Below, piece after piece: positions 15,294 to 22,940 of a stretch of 33,910 bases of DNA; the stretch's first letter is position 1, and each line of letters begins with the position of its first letter. The DNA is from UBA1189 sp045594245 (GTDB lineage: Bacteria; Bacteroidota; Bacteroidia; Bacteroidales; Bacteroidaceae). The notes under the pieces were generated by a model. It had not been told where the DNA came from, ran no database searches, and saw only the letters and a list, made by a program, of their open reading frames with translations. Location of the stretch: assembly GCA_045594245.1 (NCBI GenBank), contig JAZNYG010000074.1, positions 1 through 33,910 on the forward strand, written 5' to 3'. The position numbers and the translations under genes are program-made.

Positions 15294-17174
15294 ATGAACA
15301 ACAACAAAAGTACAATTATCGGTTGGGTACTGATATTTGCCGTGATGGTAGGTTTCATCTACCTCAACCAACCCTCTGAGGAGCAACTTGCCGAGCAGGC
15401 ACGCATGAGAGCTATGCAAGACTCTATCGCTACCGTTGAAGCACAGAAGCAGCTCGACGAGTCGATGGCCGAAGCACGCTACAACCAAACTCTGCTGCAG
15501 GACAGCACCTCTACCCTCTTCCTTGCCGCACAAGGCGAAGAGCAGAACTTCACATTGGAGAACGAGCTGGTGCGCCTCACCTTCTCAAACCGTGGTGCAC
15601 GCGTCACCTCGGCCATACTCAAGGAGTACACCAACCAAGAGGATCTTCCTTTAGAGCTGTTCAACCAGGACGACGAAAGCCTCAGCTTCATGCTCGACGG
15701 CAAGAACGAGAATATCGTCACCTCAAAGCTCTACTTCCAGCCCATCGAGGTATCTGACAGCACCCTCGTGTTCCGCCTCCCCACCAACGGAGCCGGCTAC
15801 ATCGACTTCAGCTACCGCCTGCTCCCCGAGAGCTATATGCTCAACCTCAGCGTACAGGCTCACGGCATGGCCAACTTCTTCCCCTCATCCATGAAGACGA
15901 TGAACGTGGATTGGGAACAGCGCGTACGTCAACAGGAGAAGGGCTACACCTTCGAGCAGCGCTACGCCACCCTCACCTATAAGGTTAATGGCAAGGGCAC
16001 CGACCATCTGAACGAGATGAAGGCCGAGACCGAAGAACTGGCCAACCTCGACTGGATTGCCTTCAAGGACCAATTCTTCTCTTGCATCTTCATCGCCGAC
16101 CAGGAGTTCAAGAGCGCCGAGGTAAGCTCATCGCCCATCAATGAAGGCAGCGGCTACCTCAAGAATATGACAGCCGAAACTACCGTATTCTTCGACCCCT
16201 CGGGCGAGAAAGCATCAGACTTCCAGTTCTACTACGGCCCCAACCAGTTCCAGATACTCAAGGAGAGCAGCCGCCTCTCTACCAGCGGCAAGGACCTCGA
16301 CCTCGACAAGCTCATCTACTTCGGATGGCCTATCGTTCGCTGGGTCAACCGCTTCTTCGTGGTGTACCTCTTCGACTGGCTCAACTCATGGGGTATGAAC
16401 ATGGGTATCGTGCTCCTTTTGCTCACGCTCATCGTGAAGGCCATCGTATTCCCCTTCACCTACAAGCAGTACCTCTCTACTGCCAAGATGCGTGCGCTCA
16501 AGCCCTACATCGACAAGATCAACGACAAGTATCCCAACCCCGAGGATGCCCTGCAGAAGCAGCAAGAGACCATGCAACTGTACAGCAAGTATGGCGTGAG
16601 CCCCATGAGCGGATGCTTGCCCACCCTGATACAGATGCCTGTGTGGATGGCCCTCTTCTTCTTCGTGCCTAACGCCATCGAGCTGCGCGGACAGAAGTTC
16701 CTCTGGGCCAACGACCTGTCGGCATACGACGACCTGTTGCACTGGAACTTCGACCTTCCCTTGCTTGGCGACCACATCTCACTCTTCTGCCTCCTCTTCA
16801 GTGTGGTGAACATCCTCAACACCCTCTACACGATGAAGCAGCAGCCCGCAGGTGGCGATCCCCAGCAGCAGAAGATGATGAAGTGGATGATGCTCCTGAT
16901 GCCCGTCATCTTCATCTTCGCGCTGAACAACTACTCGGCAGGTCTTAACTACTACTACTTCATCTCTACCCTCTCGTCTATCATCATCATGTTTGTGCTC
17001 CGCCAAACGATCGACGAGAAGAAGCTCCTCGTGCAGCTTGAGGCCAACTATGCCAAGAACCAGCAGAAGCCCGTCAAGAAGAGCAGCATGATGGCTCGCC
17101 TTGAGGCTATGCAGAAGGAACTGGAGGAGCAGCAGAAGCTGCAACAGCAACAGCAGCAACGCCACAAGAAATAA
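15294..17174 (+). CDS. yidC: Membrane protein insertase YidC/Oxa1
   Basis: 626 residues. Opens with one membrane helix (TIIGWVLIFAVMVGFIYL), then a large periplasmic beta domain (about 60-345), then the conserved insertase core with membrane helices around MNMGIVLLLLTLIVKAIVFP, the cytosolic hairpin rich in KMRALKPYIDKIND, MSGCLPTLIQMPVWMALFFF, HISLFCLLFSVVNIL and the pair near MMLLMPVIFIFALNN. It inserts and folds inner-membrane proteins with or without SecYEG. The tail is lysine- and glutamine-rich (KLQQQQQQRHKK), useful for ribosome contact. Its last 45 codons recur at 18965-19099, on the far side of the channel-Nudix gene. Confidence 0.95.
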   Translation: MNNNKSTIIGWVLIFAVMVGFIYLNQPSEEQLAEQARMRAMQDSIATVEAQKQLDESMAEARYNQTLLQDSTSTLFLAAQGEEQNFTLENELVRLTFSNRGARVTSAILKEYTNQEDLPLELFNQDDESLSFMLDGKNENIVTSKLYFQPIEVSDSTLVFRLPTNGAGYIDFSYRLLPESYMLNLSVQAHGMANFFPSSMKTMNVDWEQRVRQQEKGYTFEQRYATLTYKVNGKGTDHLNEMKAETEELANLDWIAFKDQFFSCIFIADQEFKSAEVSSSPINEGSGYLKNMTAETTVFFDPSGEKASDFQFYYGPNQFQILKESSRLSTSGKDLDLDKLIYFGWPIVRWVNRFFVVYLFDWLNSWGMNMGIVLLLLTLIVKAIVFPFTYKQYLSTAKMRALKPYIDKINDKYPNPEDALQKQQETMQLYSKYGVSPMSGCLPTLIQMPVWMALFFFVPNAIELRGQKFLWANDLSAYDDLLHWNFDLPLLGDHISLFCLLFSVVNILNTLYTMKQQPAGGDPQQQKMMKWMMLLMPVIFIFALNNYSAGLNYYYFISTLSSIIIMFVLRQTIDEKKLLVQLEANYAKNQQKPVKKSSMMARLEAMQKELEEQQKLQQQQQQRHKK

Positions 17175-17197
17175 TTCAGCAGCGTATGCAATAAACG

Positions 17198-17231
17198 AAA
17201 CGGGCGCATCCGAATGGATGCGCCCGTTTTT
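17198..17231 (+). terminator. Intrinsic terminator after yidC
   Basis: A 14-bp perfect stem, AAACGGGCGCATCC against its complement, loop GAAT (17212-17215), running into TTTTT. Strong rho-independent signal for yidC; it could also serve the convergent minus-strand gene. Confidence 0.9.
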
Positions 17232-17271
17232 GCTGATTAACCTATAATGAGCATGTTTTTCTATAGCCTGC

Positions 17272-18633
17272 TCAGCCATGTTTGGCAAAATATTTCCATA
17301 GCGGTGCCGCCATCAATGACTGGCGCACCTCATCTGTTTGTAGCAGTCGCTTCACCTCTTTCTTGGTGAGCAGGTGCACGCTCAGGTCCTCGGTGTCCTC
17401 GAGGTGTTGCCCGGTGATGCGCTCCACGCCTGTGGCCAGATAGCAATGGGTAAGGTTGGTCATGGTACTGGCGTTGGCGCTAACGGTCATCCACAGTTTC
17501 CATTGTCCGCCTGTATAGCCCGTCTCCTCATACAGTTCGCGCTTGGCGGCCTCCATCGGGTCTTCACCCTCCTCACACACTCCGGCACAAAGCTCGTAGC
17601 GTGTCTCCTGCAATCCGTGACGGTATTGGCGCACCATGACGAACTTGCCCTCCTTGGTCAGGGCTATCACGTTCACCCAATCGGGATATTCCAACACATA
17701 GTATTCGGGAATCTCGGCACCGGTGGGCAGTTTCACATGGTCGCATCGGGCAGTCAGCCAGGGCCGTTCTATGATGTAGCGGCTGTCTATGGTCTCCCAT
17801 TTGCGGTCAGCTCCATTGTCCGATGAGTCTTTTAACGCGTCATCATCGTCGTCATCTTCCTTGTGTGCATCGCGGCTGCTCTGCATCATCGAAGCGGAGA
17901 CGATACCTGTAGGTACGGCAATGACGGTGTATCCGATGAGCATGACCACCACGGAAAGGAAACGTCCCAGGGGGGTCTCGGGAGTAATGTCGCCGTAGCC
18001 TACGGTAGTCATCGTCACTACGGCCCAGTAGATGCTGTTGGGGATGTTGTTAAACTGAGTGCCAGGGCGTTGCCCTTCAATCATATACATCAGTGTACCG
18101 ATGGCAATGACAAGGATGACAATGAAGAGGAAGAATACGCCTATCTTGCGGCTGCTCATATAGAGCGACCGCAGCAGCAGGTGCCCTTCGGTGAGGAAGT
18201 TAAACAACTTGAACACACGGAACACGCGGATGAGGCGGAAGGTGCGCAGGACAAGCAGGTAGCGTGCCGAACCGAATATCCAGGTGATGTAGAGGGGCAA
18301 CGTAGCCAACAAGTCTATGATACCGAAGAAGCTGAAGGCATAGTCCCTTGCCCGCGGTGCACAGTAGAGACGCAGCAGGTATTCGGCAGTGAAGATGATA
18401 GTGAACACATACTCCAACACACGCAGATAAGGGCCAACATAGGGTTGCCACTCTTGGATGCTCTCGGCTATGACAATGAAGATACTCAGTAGGATACACA
18501 CCATCAGCACCACATCGAAGAGTTTGCCCATCGGGGTATCGCTCTCGAAGATGATGGTATAGAGTTTCTTTTTTAACTGCTCGTTGTGCATCAGCTTGCG
18601 CCATGCAGCTTTGATATTGCTCAGGAGTCTCAT
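17272..18633 (-). CDS. Voltage-gated K+ channel fused to a Nudix hydrolase domain
   Basis: 453 residues. Residues 1-250 are a six-helix channel: S1 about 39-58, an arginine-repeat S4 (Arg124, 130, 133, 136, 139), pore helix, selectivity filter TTVGYGD (209-215), and S6 to about 247. A cytosolic acidic linker (KEDDDDDD, 258-265) leads to a complete Nudix domain (about 278-453) with box G351-x5-E357-x7-REx2EExG (365-372), flanks typical of ADP-ribose pyrophosphatase-type enzymes (PEYYVLEYPDWVNV, VRQYRHG). No start codon or stop interrupts the junction, so this is one polypeptide. It recalls the eukaryotic TRPM2 channel, whose C-terminal NUDT9-like domain senses ADP-ribose. Gating by, or hydrolysis of, a nucleotide-sugar is inference. 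It sits between two copies of the yidC tail. Confidence 0.9.
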   Translation of the reverse strand: MRLLSNIKAAWRKLMHNEQLKKKLYTIIFESDTPMGKLFDVVLMVCILLSIFIVIAESIQEWQPYVGPYLRVLEYVFTIIFTAEYLLRLYCAPRARDYAFSFFGIIDLLATLPLYITWIFGSARYLLVLRTFRLIRVFRVFKLFNFLTEGHLLLRSLYMSSRKIGVFFLFIVILVIAIGTLMYMIEGQRPGTQFNNIPNSIYWAVVTMTTVGYGDITPETPLGRFLSVVVMLIGYTVIAVPTGIVSASMMQSSRDAHKEDDDDDDALKDSSDNGADRKWETIDSRYIIERPWLTARCDHVKLPTGAEIPEYYVLEYPDWVNVIALTKEGKFVMVRQYRHGLQETRYELCAGVCEEGEDPMEAAKRELYEETGYTGGQWKLWMTVSANASTMTNLTHCYLATGVERITGQHLEDTEDLSVHLLTKKEVKRLLQTDEVRQSLMAAPLWKYFAKHG

Positions 18634-18676
18634 CGGGTTGGTGTACTATTTTGTGGGTTGTATATGCTTTTGTGTG

Positions 18677-18704
18677 CAAAAATAACTAAAATCGTCAATC
18701 CCAA
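18677..18704 (-). promoter_or_regulatory. Candidate promoter of the channel-Nudix gene
   Basis: Minus-strand TATTTTTG (complement of 18677-18684) fits TAnnTTTG; a TTG (complement of 18702-18704) lies 17 bases upstream, slightly short of the usual spacing. A palindrome array lies about 60-150 bases further upstream. Confidence 0.4.
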
Positions 18705-18766
18705 CAAGTGACGCACAGCTTTTCTACAGCTATCCGAATGCCTTGAAACCGTCAGAGAAGTTTTTT

Positions 18767-18862
18767 ATAGGCTTGACAAAACATTGTCGAGCCTGTGATA
18801 ATTATTTATCACACCTGTGACAATTCTTTGTCACTATAGTGATAATTTTTTGTCAAGCCTAT
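18767..18862. repeat. Array of related palindromes enclosed by a 15-bp perfect inverted repeat
   Basis: Outer arms: ATAGGCTTGACAAAA (18767-18781) and its exact complement at 18848-18862. Inside are stem-loops of one type about 22 bp apart: 18770-18793 (GGCTTGACAA/TTGTCGAGCC), 18794-18813 (TGTGATAA-TTAT-TTATCACA, perfect), 18816-18834 (GTGACAA-TTCT-TTGTCAC) and a half-degraded fourth at 18839-18856. The array lies upstream of the channel-Nudix gene and beside the second yidC tail. It could be operator sites, a terminator cluster, or the end of the inserted segment. Confidence 0.7.
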
Positions 18863-18949
18863 GAAATTCTTGACAAAGACTTCTTCTTTGTACTTTGAAT
18901 GAGCCTAAATGAATGATAGACAAGATGGAGCGGACGCTCCATTAAGGAA

Positions 18950-19099
18950 GTGCCCGTGCGGATTGAGGCCAATTACGCCAAGAACCAGCAGAAGCCCGTC
19001 AAGAAGAGCAGCATGATGGCTCGCCTTGAGGCTATGCAGAAGGAGCTGGAGGAGCAGCAGAAACTGCAACAACAGCAACAGCAACGCAATAAGAAATAA
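18950..19099 (+). pseudogene. Orphan copy of the yidC 3' end
   Basis: Bases 18965-19099 match 17040-17174 over exactly 135 bases with no indels and end at the same stop. The encoded tails differ by one residue (RNKK instead of RHKK); nearly all the other base changes are synonymous. Upstream similarity fades by about 18950 and a stop in frame lies at 18917-18919, so there is no complete gene; a GTG at 18950 is the only possible start. It is followed by its own terminator, like the intact gene. Confidence 0.85.
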
Positions 19100-19123
19100 T
19101 TCATTGGCGTAACACATACAAGA

Positions 19124-19149
19124 AGGGTGTGCATGCACGCCCTCTTTTT
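19124..19149 (+). terminator. Intrinsic terminator after the orphan yidC tail
   Basis: AGGGTGTG pairs with CACGCCCT (loop CATG) and is followed by CTTTTTG. It occupies the same position relative to the yidC stop as the terminator at 17198 and may be its older counterpart. Confidence 0.7.
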
Positions 19150-19205
19150 GTTTCCGGCAGAAGCAGAGAAATTAGCCGCAAGCAACAAATAATTCTCCTT
19201 AGTCA

Positions 19206-19236
19206 ATTGCGCTTTGTCAATTAAGTATTAATTTTG
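19206..19236 (+). promoter_or_regulatory. Promoter of panB
   Basis: TTGC (19206-19209) and TAATTTTG (19229-19236) are separated by 19 bases, matching the Bacteroidales -33/-7 arrangement; the leader to the ATG at 19295 would be about 50 bases. Confidence 0.6.
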
Positions 19237-19294
19237 CCGACGAAACAGAATTCAACTCTGAACCGTTTAATAAGAATTGTTAATTTGAATTATT

Positions 19295-20113
19295 ATGGCA
19301 TACATTAGTGATGACAGACGCAAGGTGACCACTCACCGCTTGTCTGAGATGAAACAACGGGGCGAAAAGATTTCAATGCTTACCTCATATGACTACACGA
19401 TGGCCTCGCTCGTAGACCGCGCAGGTATCGATGTAATACTCGTGGGAGACTCGGCATCGAACGTGATGGCGGGCAATGTGACCACACTCCCCATTACCTT
19501 GGACCAGATGATATACCACGGCAAGTCGGTAGTGAAGGCCGTGCAGCGTGCACTCGTAGTGGTAGACATGCCCTTCGGTACCTATCAGGCAAGCGACATC
19601 GAGGCGGTGAACAACGCCATACAGATGATGAAGATAACCCATGCCGATGCGCTCAAACTCGAAGGCGGCGAAGAGATACTGCCCTCGGTGAAACGCATCC
19701 TTGCAGCCGGTATTCCCGTGATGGGGCACTTGGGACTGATGCCGCAGTCAATCAATAAGTTTGGTACCTATGCCGTGCGTGCCAAGGGCGATGAAGAGGC
19801 CGAGAAGCTCATCCGCGACGCACACCTGCTCGAGGAGGCAGGTTGCTTTGCCATCGTGTTAGAGAAGATACCCGCCACACTGGCGCAGCGCGTAGCCTCT
19901 GAACTTACCATTCCCGTGATAGGCATCGGTGCTGGAGGTGGTGTCGACGGACAGGTGCTCGTAGTGAGCGATATGCTGGGCATGACCAATGACTTCAGCC
20001 CCCGCTTCCTCCGTCGCTATGCCGACCTCTTCACCATTGTCACCGAAGCCGTAGGCCACTACGTGGAAGACGTGAAGAGCGGCGACTTCCCCAACGAGAA
20101 GGAGCAGTACTAA
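19295..20113 (+). CDS. panB: 3-methyl-2-oxobutanoate hydroxymethyltransferase
   Basis: 272 residues, normal length for the family. It transfers a hydroxymethyl group from methylene-tetrahydrofolate to 2-oxoisovalerate, giving ketopantoate for pantothenate and coenzyme A synthesis in the cytosol. Diagnostic segments include MLTSYDYTMASLVDRAGID, LVGDSASNVMAGN with the metal-binding Asp, ALKLEGGEE, PVMGHLGLMPQS and GIGAGGGVDGQVLVVSDMLG. Own promoter upstream and a hairpin downstream suggest single-gene transcription. Confidence 0.95.
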   Translation: MAYISDDRRKVTTHRLSEMKQRGEKISMLTSYDYTMASLVDRAGIDVILVGDSASNVMAGNVTTLPITLDQMIYHGKSVVKAVQRALVVVDMPFGTYQASDIEAVNNAIQMMKITHADALKLEGGEEILPSVKRILAAGIPVMGHLGLMPQSINKFGTYAVRAKGDEEAEKLIRDAHLLEEAGCFAIVLEKIPATLAQRVASELTIPVIGIGAGGGVDGQVLVVSDMLGMTNDFSPRFLRRYADLFTIVTEAVGHYVEDVKSGDFPNEKEQY

Positions 20114-20173
20114 GAGAGATAGCGAAAAGGGAAGGAAGGGCCGCCTTCGCCATTTTGTCATCTTGATAAAATT

Positions 20174-20199
20174 AAGAGAGAGAGGCTAACCTCTCTCTT
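20174..20199. terminator. Hairpin between panB and tRNA-Met, probably bidirectional
   Basis: GAGAGAGG (20178-20185) pairs with CCTCTCTC (20190-20197), loop CTAA. On the minus strand it is followed by TTAATTTTATC, so it best fits as the tRNA terminator; on the + strand it follows panB by about 60 bases. Confidence 0.6.
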
Positions 20200-20203
20200 C
20201 TTG

Positions 20204-20277
20204 TAGCGGGACCCGGGATTGAACCGGGGACCTCATGATTATGAATCATGCGCTCTAACCAGCTGAGCTATCCCGCC
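20204..20277 (-). tRNA. tRNA-Met (anticodon CAU)
   Basis: The minus strand folds as a complete cloverleaf: acceptor GGCGGGA with TCCCGCT (one G-T pair), D arm with AGCTCAGCTGGTTAGAGC, anticodon stem CATGA/TCATG around loop TTCATAA, T arm with GGTTCAATCC. CCA is not encoded. The anticodon CAU could also belong to tRNA-Ile2 (lysidine-modified); elongator Met is favoured but the two cannot be fully separated by eye. Confidence 0.9.
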
Positions 20278-20297
20278 ATCCTTGTTAATTGCGGGTG

Positions 20298-20329
20298 CAA
20301 AGGTAGGACTATTTTTTCTGTCTTCCAAA
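20298..20329 (-). promoter_or_regulatory. Promoter of tRNA-Met
   Basis: On the minus strand TACCTTTG (complement of 20298-20305) is preceded by TTTG (complement of 20326-20329) with about 20 bases between, a good Bacteroidales promoter placed about 20 bases ahead of the mature tRNA. Confidence 0.65.
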
Positions 20330-20447
20330 TAAAATGGATTTTTTTTTATAACTTTTTTGTGCCATCTGATTAAGAAATTAAAAATGTGGGAATATATTTG
20401 TTTAGTACAATATATTTCGTATATTCGCAAGAAAAAGATGTAAAACT

Positions 20448-20825
20448 ATGATAAAGGTGCATTTGGAATATCCGCTGAACGGAAACTCGCGTAATATCAT
20501 ATGGAACTTCATTGGTACTACGGGCGGGTTGGAGGCTTGGATGGCCGATAGAATTACCGAAAGTAATGGTGTGTACACATTCCAATGGGGCAAGGAGGAA
20601 ACACGTGAAGCCGAACTGCTGGGCTGCCGCGAAGGAGTATACATCCGTTTTCATTGGCTTGATGAGGGGCCAAAAACATACTTTGAACTGCGTATCAACG
20701 TCAGTGAACTCACAAAAGCACACGTGCTGGAGATTACTGAGATTGCTCGCAACGAAGAGGAGGAGGACCTCATTCAGATGTGGGAGAGCCAAATGGAGGA
20801 TCTGCGACGTGCCGCGGGACTCTGA
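20448..20825 (+). CDS. START-like domain protein (SRPBCC fold)
   Basis: 125 residues. The pattern (beta strand, then GGLEAWMADRI, FQWGKEETREAELLG, VYIRFHWLD, YFELRI, and an acidic C-terminal helix EEEEDLIQMWESQMEDLR) matches the Bacteroidetes START-like proteins, which resemble the AHSA1/START lipid-binding fold. No signal peptide; cytosolic. It precedes an LptF/G-type permease gene, a neighbour seen in other Bacteroidales; a link to envelope lipid handling is inference. The function of the family is not established. Confidence 0.75.
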   Translation: MIKVHLEYPLNGNSRNIIWNFIGTTGGLEAWMADRITESNGVYTFQWGKEETREAELLGCREGVYIRFHWLDEGPKTYFELRINVSELTKAHVLEITEIARNEEEEDLIQMWESQMEDLRRAAGL

Positions 20826-20901
20826 TGTGCAGTATGAACTCTTAATCTTTTACTGCTCCTTGAAGATATTTTTCAATCGTTGTAAATAGAGCAAGTTTTA
20901 T

Positions 20902-21007
20902 TCGTTCGTTTTTATTGCCTTTAAGCTTGCAAAGCAAGCAGAAATTAGCCTACGGCTCGGAAAAACACAAGTAAACTTGCTTTTTCGCTCGTCTTGCACT
21001 AATTTTG
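20902..21007 (+). promoter_or_regulatory. Promoter-like repeat upstream of the LptF/G gene
   Basis: TCGCTCG (20985-20991) is followed, 15 bases after its first base, by TAATTTTG (21000-21007), and preceded by the inverted repeat CAAGTAAACTTG: the same architecture as the copies at 1569, 1653 and 1737. A degenerate copy (TCGTTCG at 20902) lies 83 bases upstream, near the 84-bp period of the first locus. A GCTTGC-AAA-GCAAGC hairpin sits between them. Confidence 0.6.
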
Positions 21008-21032
21008 CGCATGATTTTATATTGACATTACT

Positions 21033-22940
21033 GTGCGCATCAAGAAACTTGACATATTTGTGCTGAAGAGTTTCGGCTTTATGTTTGTCGGGACATTCTT
21101 TATCTGCTTGTTTATCTTTATCATGCAGTTTTTGTGGCTGTATGTTGATGAACTTGTAGGCAAGGGTATTCCGATGGATGTGCTCATGAAGTTCTTCTAT
21201 CTCACTGCGATAACACTTGTACCTAAGGCACTGCCTATGGCTATCTTGTTGGCTGCGCTCATAACTTTTGGTAATTTCGGCGAGCGTGTAGAACTTACTG
21301 CAATGAAGGCGGCAGGCATACCCCTGATAAGGGTGATGAGTCCGCTGATAGGTTTCAGTGTGGTACTAGGCCTCATCTCTTTCTATTTTCAAAACGTGAC
21401 TATTCCTCACGCAAATCTGCAATTGCAAACGCTCCTTATCTCCATGAAGCAGAAGTCACCCGAGTTGGAGATTCCCGAGGGAGCTTTCTACGATGGCATA
21501 GAGAACTACAACCTCTACGTTAAGAAGAAGGACAACGACACAGGTATGCTTTATGGTGTGGTTATCTACAATATGAGCAATGGCTTCGAGAATGCGACCA
21601 TTCTCAAGGCCGACAGCGGACGCTTGGAAACTACGGCCGATAAGCAGCACTTGAAGTTTATCCTTTATCATGGAGAACAATTTGAAAACCTAAAGGACGG
21701 ACAGATTAATTCAAAAAACATACCTTACCGTCGCGAACGGTTTGGCGAGAAAACGATGCTTATCGAGTTTAGTAATGACTTCGATATGATGGATGGTAGT
21801 TTTCTTAGCAACAGTGCTATGAACAAGAATATGGAGCGCTTGAGCCGCGACATAGACTCACTGTCAACTGCGCAAGATAGTATTGGACGCGTCTATTTCG
21901 CGCAGCTTAGCAACAATTCATACGCTTCGTACAAGTTGTCGAAGAGCGACACTGCAAAGTTGAAGCAGCACATAGAGAAGGAGTCGGTGACGCGCATCAA
22001 TATAGACAGCCTCTTCAATTCTTCTACTCGCGCACAACGCAAGGAGTGGCTCAAAAGTGGAGAATCGCGCATCAATAATCTCAAAAACGAGACTGCATTG
22101 AAGTCTAAGACCGTATTCAATGAAGACAAGAATATACGTCGCCACAAGACGGAGTGGTTCGCTAAGATTACCATGTCGTTGTCGTGTCTCGTTTTCTTCC
22201 TCATCGGAGCGCCACTGGGCGCCATCATCCGCAAGGGTGGATTGGGTATGCCCGTTATCGCATCGGTGTTCACCTTCATTGTGTATTATATTCTTGATAC
22301 CTCTGGTACTAAGTTAGCTCGCGAAGGCGAGATTCCCGTCTGGTGGGGCAGCTGGATGAGCACTGCCGTGCTGGCTCCGTTAGGCATATTCCTCACCTAT
22401 CAGGCCAATCGCGACTCGGGCGTATTTAATGCCGACATCTACAAGAATGCCTTCCGTTGGCTCCTTGGCTTGCGGAGCAAGCGCCATCTTGCGATGAAGG
22501 AGGTTATCATCGACGACCCGGATTACGCGGCCATACGCGAGCAGCTCACTGAGCTCACTGCTGCTTGTAAGGAGTACAACCGAAGCCAGTTGCGCGGTTT
22601 CTTCCCACACTACCTGCGCATGTTCACGGCCGAAAACAATCGCGACAGGGCATTGCTCAAGATGAATGCGTTGCTGGGCAATATCGTGGAGCAGCTGGGC
22701 AACAGCCGTAGCCACGAGATACTGAAGGCGCTGAACACGTACCCCGTATTGTCCGTCGGGGCACATGCGGCTCCCCTCCCCCGTAAGTGGATGAACATGA
22801 CGGCCGGAATCCTCATTCCCATTGGCTTGCTCTTTTATGCACGAGCCTGCTTCTTCCGCCATCGCTTGAAGGGCGACCTCAAACAGATAGTAAAGACAAA
22901 TAAAGAAATACAAGATATCATCTATGAAAGAAAACTCTAA
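21033..22940 (+). CDS. LptF/LptG family lipopolysaccharide export permease (YjgP/YjgQ)
   Basis: 635 residues, GTG start (RIKKLDIFVLKSFGFMFVGTF is the usual family opening and no better start exists upstream). Three N-terminal membrane helices, a long periplasmic beta-jellyroll-type region (about 110-370), then C-terminal helices around ITMSLSCLVFFLIGAPLGAIIRKGG and PVIASVFTFIVYYIL. The family forms the inner-membrane part of the Lpt complex that extracts LPS for transport. A C-terminal extension (about 470-600) precedes a last helix near GILIPIGLLFYA; Bacteroidetes members are often longer than enterobacterial ones. The stop overlaps the ribBA start by 17 bases, so the two are co-transcribed. 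Confidence 0.9.
   Translation: MRIKKLDIFVLKSFGFMFVGTFFICLFIFIMQFLWLYVDELVGKGIPMDVLMKFFYLTAITLVPKALPMAILLAALITFGNFGERVELTAMKAAGIPLIRVMSPLIGFSVVLGLISFYFQNVTIPHANLQLQTLLISMKQKSPELEIPEGAFYDGIENYNLYVKKKDNDTGMLYGVVIYNMSNGFENATILKADSGRLETTADKQHLKFILYHGEQFENLKDGQINSKNIPYRRERFGEKTMLIEFSNDFDMMDGSFLSNSAMNKNMERLSRDIDSLSTAQDSIGRVYFAQLSNNSYASYKLSKSDTAKLKQHIEKESVTRINIDSLFNSSTRAQRKEWLKSGESRINNLKNETALKSKTVFNEDKNIRRHKTEWFAKITMSLSCLVFFLIGAPLGAIIRKGGLGMPVIASVFTFIVYYILDTSGTKLAREGEIPVWWGSWMSTAVLAPLGIFLTYQANRDSGVFNADIYKNAFRWLLGLRSKRHLAMKEVIIDDPDYAAIREQLTELTAACKEYNRSQLRGFFPHYLRMFTAENNRDRALLKMNALLGNIVEQLGNSRSHEILKALNTYPVLSVGAHAAPLPRKWMNMTAGILIPIGLLFYARACFFRHRLKGDLKQIVKTNKEIQDIIYERKL

Noticed and set aside
14535..15533. 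332-codon minus-strand frame across pyrG and yidC
   Set aside because: Overlaps two certain genes and the gap between them, with no recognisable domain.
18767..18862. Possible CRISPR array
   Set aside because: Units are palindromes about 22 bp apart with almost no spacer between them, and no cas gene is in the window.
18950..19099. Independent 49-residue small protein
   Set aside because: The sequence is the yidC tail copied base for base in length, with no start signal of its own; better explained as a displaced gene end.
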